Source: Streptomyces amritsarensis (GTDB lineage: Bacteria > Actinomycetota > Actinomycetes > Streptomycetales > Streptomycetaceae). Taken from it: a DNA stretch of 64,000 nt. A program made the translations under genes and the position numbers. Where the stretch lies: contig NZ_MQUR01000020.1 of assembly GCF_001953875.1 (NCBI RefSeq), positions 1 to 64,000 of the forward strand, read 5' to 3'. Below the pieces are notes generated by a model. It made no database searches. It was not told the origin of the DNA and saw only the letters and a program-made list of their open reading frames with translations. The stretch's first letter is position 1, and the number at the start of each line of letters is the position of its first letter. This document shows, in pieces, positions 60,141 to 64,000 of the stretch.

Positions 60141-61288
60141 TTCGACCACCTGACGAGTAGTCCCCGCTGCCTGACTGCGGGTACGAGTGCGGGCGCGGGG
60201 GCCGTCCCGGTACCGGGGGCGATCCGTTCCAGGGCCTCGGTGAGCGTGCGGACGTAGGCCTGGTCGGCGAGGATCCGTACGCCGCGCCAGGGCCGGCTGA
60301 GCCGTTCCTCCTGCGCGAGGATCCTGCGCAGCAGGGGCGCCGCCGAAACGGCCGGGGCGCCGATCTGCCCGAGGATCCGGACGGCCTCCCGTACCGGCAG
60401 GGCGGGATCGCCGTCCCAGGCCGGGTCCACCTCGGCGAGCAGCACCGGCACGGCCGGCTCCGGGTCGCCGGTGATCCGCCAGTACGCGTGCGCGGCGTAG
60501 ATCCTGGTCCACGCCCCGGTGGACTCCATCAGGCGGCGCACGGGCGTGGTGTGTACGGCGGCCAGCGGGCCGAGGTCGGCGAGGAAGGGCAGGCCGTGGC
60601 TCGCGGTCCCGGACCGTACGGCCGCCCCGCACACGTCGAGGGCGAGGGCGGGGTCGCCGATTACCCTCCAGTGCGCCCAGGCCGCGCGGCGCGGGTAGGA
60701 GCCGCCGGCCCCCTGGCCCCGACCGGTGGCGTACGCGGCCAGCCGGTCCGCCGTGGCGGCGGCCGGCGGGCCGATCCGGCCGAGGACGCGCATCGCGTCG
60801 TAGGTGTCGGCCGTCCCCAGGTACCGGATCACCTCGGACACGGCGGGCGCGGAGGCCGGGCCCCAAAGTGCGAGGAGTTCGAGGAGGGCCGCGCCGGAGT
60901 GCTGCTCCGGGTTCTGCCGCAGGACGGGCAGCACGACGGGGAGCAGCTCCGCTGCGGGCAGGGCGGCCAGGATGCGTGCGTGGGGACGGCTGGACGGGAA
61001 GCCGTTGGCGTCGGCATGCCGCTGCAGGGCGGGCAGCGCACGGAGATCGCCCATCCCGGCGAGGGCGAGTGTGAGCGGTTCATCGCTGTACGCGGAGCCG
61101 TGGCCGAGGGACCCGGCGATCAGGTCGGCGTGCGTGGCGACGGCTGCGCCGGCCTGGAGCACCGCGTGATCGGCGTCCCAGCTGGTGTGCGTACGGTCGC
61201 AGACGGCTTTGACCACGACTTCCCAGCACCACGGATCGGGTCGCCGGTATCGGTAGACGGCCTCGGTGGCTTGGTCGAGTGCGCTCAC
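60137..61288 (-). CDS. HEAT/PBS-type repeat protein
   Basis: This 383-residue protein consists of helical repeats with recurring LGRIGPPA, LLALWGPASAP and AVRILGQIGAPAVSAAPLL, typical of HEAT or PBS lyase repeats. It is a probable protein-binding scaffold. GTG at 61288 lies in the stop codon of the DUF397 gene, and its own stop overlaps the acetyltransferase. Four histidines and acidic clusters are spread through the chain but no enzyme motif is seen. Confidence 0.82.
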   Translation of the reverse strand: MSALDQATEAVYRYRRPDPWCWEVVVKAVCDRTHTSWDADHAVLQAGAAVATHADLIAGSLGHGSAYSDEPLTLALAGMGDLRALPALQRHADANGFPSSRPHARILAALPAAELLPVVLPVLRQNPEQHSGAALLELLALWGPASAPAVSEVIRYLGTADTYDAMRVLGRIGPPAAATADRLAAYATGRGQGAGGSYPRRAAWAHWRVIGDPALALDVCGAAVRSGTASHGLPFLADLGPLAAVHTTPVRRLMESTGAWTRIYAAHAYWRITGDPEPAVPVLLAEVDPAWDGDPALPVREAVRILGQIGAPAVSAAPLLRRILAQEERLSRPWRGVRILADQAYVRTLTEALERIAPGTGTAPAPALVPAVRQRGLLVRWSK

Positions 61289-61488
61289 GCGGTGGCGTGC
61301 GCCACGAAACCGGCCCAGGCGTCGGGGGTGACGGCGAGACGGGCGCCCTCGGGCCGCTTGGAATCCCGGACGAGGACCGTGCCGGGGGTGTGGGCGACCT
61401 CGACGCACTCGTTGCTGTCGCTGGCGCTGTAGCTGCTCTTGGCCCACTCCAGTGCGGAGAGGCCGCCGGCCGAGGGCTTGATGCTCAT
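61285..61488 (-). CDS. DUF397 domain protein
   Basis: This 67-residue protein has WAKSSYSASDSNECVEVAH and VRDSKRPEGARLAVTPDAWAGFV, the full DUF397 signature. In Streptomyces it stands beside WhiJ-type regulators and works with them in development or antibiotic control. Its ATG overlaps the XRE gene's stop (ATGA). Confidence 0.95.
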   Translation of the reverse strand: MSIKPSAGGLSALEWAKSSYSASDSNECVEVAHTPGTVLVRDSKRPEGARLAVTPDAWAGFVAHATA

Positions 61489-62336
61489 GTCTCTCCCAGC
61501 GCTTTCTCGATGAAGGCTCTCGACTCCCGTGGGCTGAGAGCCTGTGAACGGATGATCCCATAACGGAGTTCGAGCAGCTGAATGTCAGTCGCGTTGGTGA
61601 TCAAGCGGCCTGGCAGCTGTGCCTCGACGTACCCGACCGCCGTGCCATCCTTCAGTTTGACCACCTGAAGGTGGCCTCCCATGCCTGCATGGTCTTCAGA
61701 GTCCGTCGGCATCACCTGGATCTCGACGTTGCGCAGTTGACCGATGTCGAGCAGACGCTCCAACTGCCTTCGCAGTACGCCCCGTCCCCCGATCGTCCGC
61801 TCCAGCGTGACCTGCTCCAGTACGAAGGTCAGCGCGGGTGATGGCAGTCGGTAGAAAACCCCCTGCCGCGCCATGCGGGCCGAGACGTACCGCTCCACCT
61901 CGTCCGGTGAGTAGGCGGGCCTCCGCATCTCGTACAGCGCCCGCGCATACTCCTCGGTCTGGAGCAGCCCGTGCAGGTTGTGGTTCCCGTAGGCACCCAG
62001 CTCAACCGCCTCGGACTCCAACTTGGCCAGATCCCGGACCTTCTTGGGATAGCGGGCCCTTTCGACATCGGCCTTCATGGCGGCGATTTTCCCGCCCGCC
62101 CCGAGGACCTCGTCCGCCTTGTCCAGGAACTCCGGGCGCGGAATACGGGCCCCACGCTCGATCTTGTAGATCAGGTTCGCCCCGTATCCCATCCGCTCAC
62201 CGAATTTGGTTCGGTCAAAGCCCGCCGCCTCGCGCCACATCTTCAGCTGGCGCCCCACCGTGGCGATGACCGCCCCGGATTCGTCCTCCGGGTCGAGTTC
62301 CCAGCTCGACTCGTCGGCACCGTCCGTCGTGTTCAC
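61485..62336 (-). CDS. WhiJ-type XRE regulator (DUF5753)
   Basis: This 283-residue regulator has an XRE helix-turn-helix (KFGERMGYGANLIYKIERGARIPRPE, about 40-68) followed by the DUF5753 part with LLQTEEYARALYEMRRP and LRRQLERLLDI. GTG at 62336 has GGGGAGG upstream. It leads an operon of four genes that overlap by 4 nt each. Divergent from an anti-sigma-like ATPase gene, as in whiJ loci. Confidence 0.94.
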   Translation of the reverse strand: MNTTDGADESSWELDPEDESGAVIATVGRQLKMWREAAGFDRTKFGERMGYGANLIYKIERGARIPRPEFLDKADEVLGAGGKIAAMKADVERARYPKKVRDLAKLESEAVELGAYGNHNLHGLLQTEEYARALYEMRRPAYSPDEVERYVSARMARQGVFYRLPSPALTFVLEQVTLERTIGGRGVLRRQLERLLDIGQLRNVEIQVMPTDSEDHAGMGGHLQVVKLKDGTAVGYVEAQLPGRLITNATDIQLLELRYGIIRSQALSPRESRAFIEKALGET

Positions 62337-62428
62337 ATCCGCCTCCCCTTGGACCGCGAGGACACCATGGGACCGCTCTGGACAACCGTCGTACACAGCG
62401 CCCTCAACTCTGTTCAGGGTACGCACGG

Positions 62429-62911
62429 ATGGCCACGCTGAGTCACGTGAATCAGGAAACCTCCCTCGTCGCCACGCTCCCCTCCACCCCGCGCGGAGCC
62501 CGCGCCGCACGCGCGCTCACGGTGGCCCAACTCGCGGAGCTGAAGCTTCCGTTCGAGGACGCGGCACAGGTCGTCGCCGAACTCGCGGCGAACGCCGTGA
62601 CCCACGGCAGGGTGCGCGGGCGGGACTTCCGGCTCGCGCTGCACCTCGCGCCGGGCTCTACGCTCCGTATCGAAGTATCCGACACGCGGCGGGAGTTCGC
62701 GCCGCCCGCCGCCTGCGCGGCGCCGGGCGCCGAGGCGGAGTCGGGGCGGGGGCTGGTGCTGGTGTCCGCGCTCGCCTCGCGATGGGGGACGGATCTCGGT
62801 CCGGCGCCACTGAAGACGGTGTGGGCAGAAATTGATGTGGCGAGTCCGATTTCACCGGATCGAGGTTTCCGCGACCCGGTGGATCGGCAGCCGGTGCAGC
62901 ACGACGCCTAA
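62429..62911 (+). CDS. Anti-sigma-factor-like ATP-binding protein
   Basis: This 160-residue HATPase_c protein has the N-box VAELAANAVTHGRV, G1 box region VSDTRRE and G2 box SGRGLVLVSALASRWG. Streptomyces has many such SpoIIAB/RsbW-like proteins next to XRE-DUF397 pairs. It may bind a sigma factor or act as a kinase on a partner. Divergent from the XRE gene; 92 nt between them must hold both promoters. Confidence 0.93.
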   Translation: MATLSHVNQETSLVATLPSTPRGARAARALTVAQLAELKLPFEDAAQVVAELAANAVTHGRVRGRDFRLALHLAPGSTLRIEVSDTRREFAPPAACAAPGAEAESGRGLVLVSALASRWGTDLGPAPLKTVWAEIDVASPISPDRGFRDPVDRQPVQHDA

Positions 62912-63116
62912 AGACAAATAACCAGGGGAAATGACCTTCCACACCTCCCCCTTCCCCCCTCTCACTCGGTCGGGTGAATCACCGCAACCGGGCTGGCGCG
63001 TGCGCCAATTCGCCGGGCAGTCTGGCTCCCGACAACCCCATAAAACGCATTCGGCCCCCGGCCGGGACGGCAATCCCGGGCGAGGGCCTGACCACAGCGG
63101 AAGAAGCACCTTCCCC

Positions 63117-64000
63117 ATGGCTGACCAGCAGCTTAGCGCGCCCTCGCGCGTCCCGTCGGGAATCCGACACGTCAACCACGACCACCCCCGCGGCTACGTC
63201 AAGGTCGGCAACCACCTCGCCCAGCACCGTGCGCTGAGCCTGGCGGCGATCGGTCTGGCCACGCACATCCAGTCGCTCCCGACCGGCTCCAAGGTGACCA
63301 TCAAGGCCCTCGCCGAACGCTTCCCGGAGGGCGAGGTCCGCATCGCCACCGCCCTGCGTGAACTGGAGCGGCACGGCTACCTGGCCCGCGTCCAGGAGCG
63401 GCTGCCAACGGGGCGCGTCGTGACCTGCACGACCTCGTACAACAACCCGCCCGCGATGGCCGAAGCGGTCCGAGAGCGCCGAGTCGCACCCCGGCGCTCC
63501 GAGCCGCAGCCCGCCCCGCGGCCGGCCCCGGACCCGGAACCCGCGCCGGAGCCAGCACCGGAGCCCGCGCCGACAGGCGTCGCGTCCGAGGCCGATCCCG
63601 TGGTGTCCGAGGCCGAAACGGCGGTGTCCGAAGTCGAGTTGGAAGCGCGGGAACTGCTGGCCCGGCTGCGGCTGCGTGATCCGCGGCTGACGCTGTCCGA
63701 GCGTGACACGGTACGGCTGGCGCCCGCCGCAACCGCATGGCTGGAGCGCGGGGTGGTCCCGAGCGCCGTCACCGCGGCCCTCACGCGCTCGCTGCCGACG
63801 ACGCCGATCCACTCCCCCGCCGCGCTGCTCGCCCACCGTCTGCGGGAACTGCTGCCGCCCCGCCTGCCGGATCCCCAGGCTTCGCACCCGGCCGGCCCGG
63901 ACCGCACCATCCACCCGTTCCACACGTGCGACGGCTGCGAACGCGCCTTCCGCTCCCCCACCCCCGGCCGCTGCCGCAGGTGCGCGCCACCGCCGACGGC
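63117..64000 (+). CDS. Helix-turn-helix protein, C-terminus cut by window end
   Basis: The frame from ATG 63117 stays open to the window edge, at least 294 residues. The N-terminus (GYVKVGNHLAQHRALSLAAIG, then KVTIKALAERFPEGEVRIATALRELERHGYL) forms a winged helix. A Pro/Glu/Ala linker and a helical part follow, with a zinc ribbon near the end (CDGCERAF and CRRC). GGAAG precedes the ATG. It is probably a transcriptional regulator. The end lies outside the window. Confidence 0.8.
   Translation, partial: MADQQLSAPSRVPSGIRHVNHDHPRGYVKVGNHLAQHRALSLAAIGLATHIQSLPTGSKVTIKALAERFPEGEVRIATALRELERHGYLARVQERLPTGRVVTCTTSYNNPPAMAEAVRERRVAPRRSEPQPAPRPAPDPEPAPEPAPEPAPTGVASEADPVVSEAETAVSEVELEARELLARLRLRDPRLTLSERDTVRLAPAATAWLERGVVPSAVTAALTRSLPTTPIHSPAALLAHRLRELLPPRLPDPQASHPAGPDRTIHPFHTCDGCERAFRSPTPGRCRRCAPPPT

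Overview
The window is high-GC actinobacterial chromosome, almost certainly Streptomyces. Third codon positions are close to all G/C, GTG starts are common, and the gene content is typical of the genus: two glutamine synthetases, a homodimeric-type pyruvate dehydrogenase E1, a WhiJ-type regulator with a DUF397 partner, and a maltose/maltodextrin locus. From memory, the order aceE - glnA - lipA/lipB - glnII - large amylase/pullulanase - malEFG - malR matches the core region of the S. coelicolor chromosome around SCO2183 to SCO2232. This is therefore mostly conserved core with local insertions and duplications, not a genomic island.

Layout. 1-6.8 kb: GntR regulator and aceE, a coiled-coil Ser/Thr kinase, a DUF4240 protein and an SDR gene. 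6.8-13.9 kb: TetR regulator, a repeat-rich Gly/Asn/Trp secreted protein, glnA (GSI) with tandem GlnR boxes, an RDD protein, DUF4191, and the lipoate genes lipA and lipB. 14-24 kb: a TPR regulator, an FAD oxidoreductase and TIGR01777 epimerase pair, a VIT1-type transporter, a SpoIIE phosphatase, an ArsC-like protein, a divergent hydrolase/MarR pair and a MocA-type oxidoreductase. 24.2-26.4 kb: glnII, again with GlnR-like boxes, then a 39-residue small ORF and an orphan winged-helix protein. 26.5-37.3 kb: a PepSY protein and a His/Met-rich membrane protein, a rhomboid-like protein, a tyrosine phosphatase, a sigma-like/transmembrane fusion, a lipoprotein, and an operon coding for a ferritin-like metalloprotein, its probable [2Fe-2S] reductase and a TetR.

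37.3-55.3 kb is the starch and maltodextrin locus: a 1788-residue amylase-pullulanase, a secreted amylase with a starch-binding domain, a small toxin-antitoxin-like pair, and malEFG flanked by two inverted copies of an alpha-glucosidase plus MalR-like regulator cassette. Secreted enzymes cut starch, MalEFG imports maltodextrins, and the cytoplasmic alpha-glucosidases finish the job. Candidate LacI-type operators sharing the core CTTGCGCAAA lie before the amylase and between malE and the second glucosidase. The second alpha-glucosidase carries an in-frame repetitive insertion of about 278 residues with six Cys-Cys units. This is the oddest object in the window.

55.3-64 kb: a PAP2 membrane protein, a quinone oxidoreductase, a Tat-exported phospholipase C, and a WhiJ-type operon (XRE regulator, DUF397, HEAT protein, GNAT) whose four genes each overlap the next by 4 nt, divergent from an anti-sigma-like ATPase. 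A truncated HTH protein runs off the right edge. No rRNA, tRNA, CRISPR array, insertion sequence or prophage was seen.
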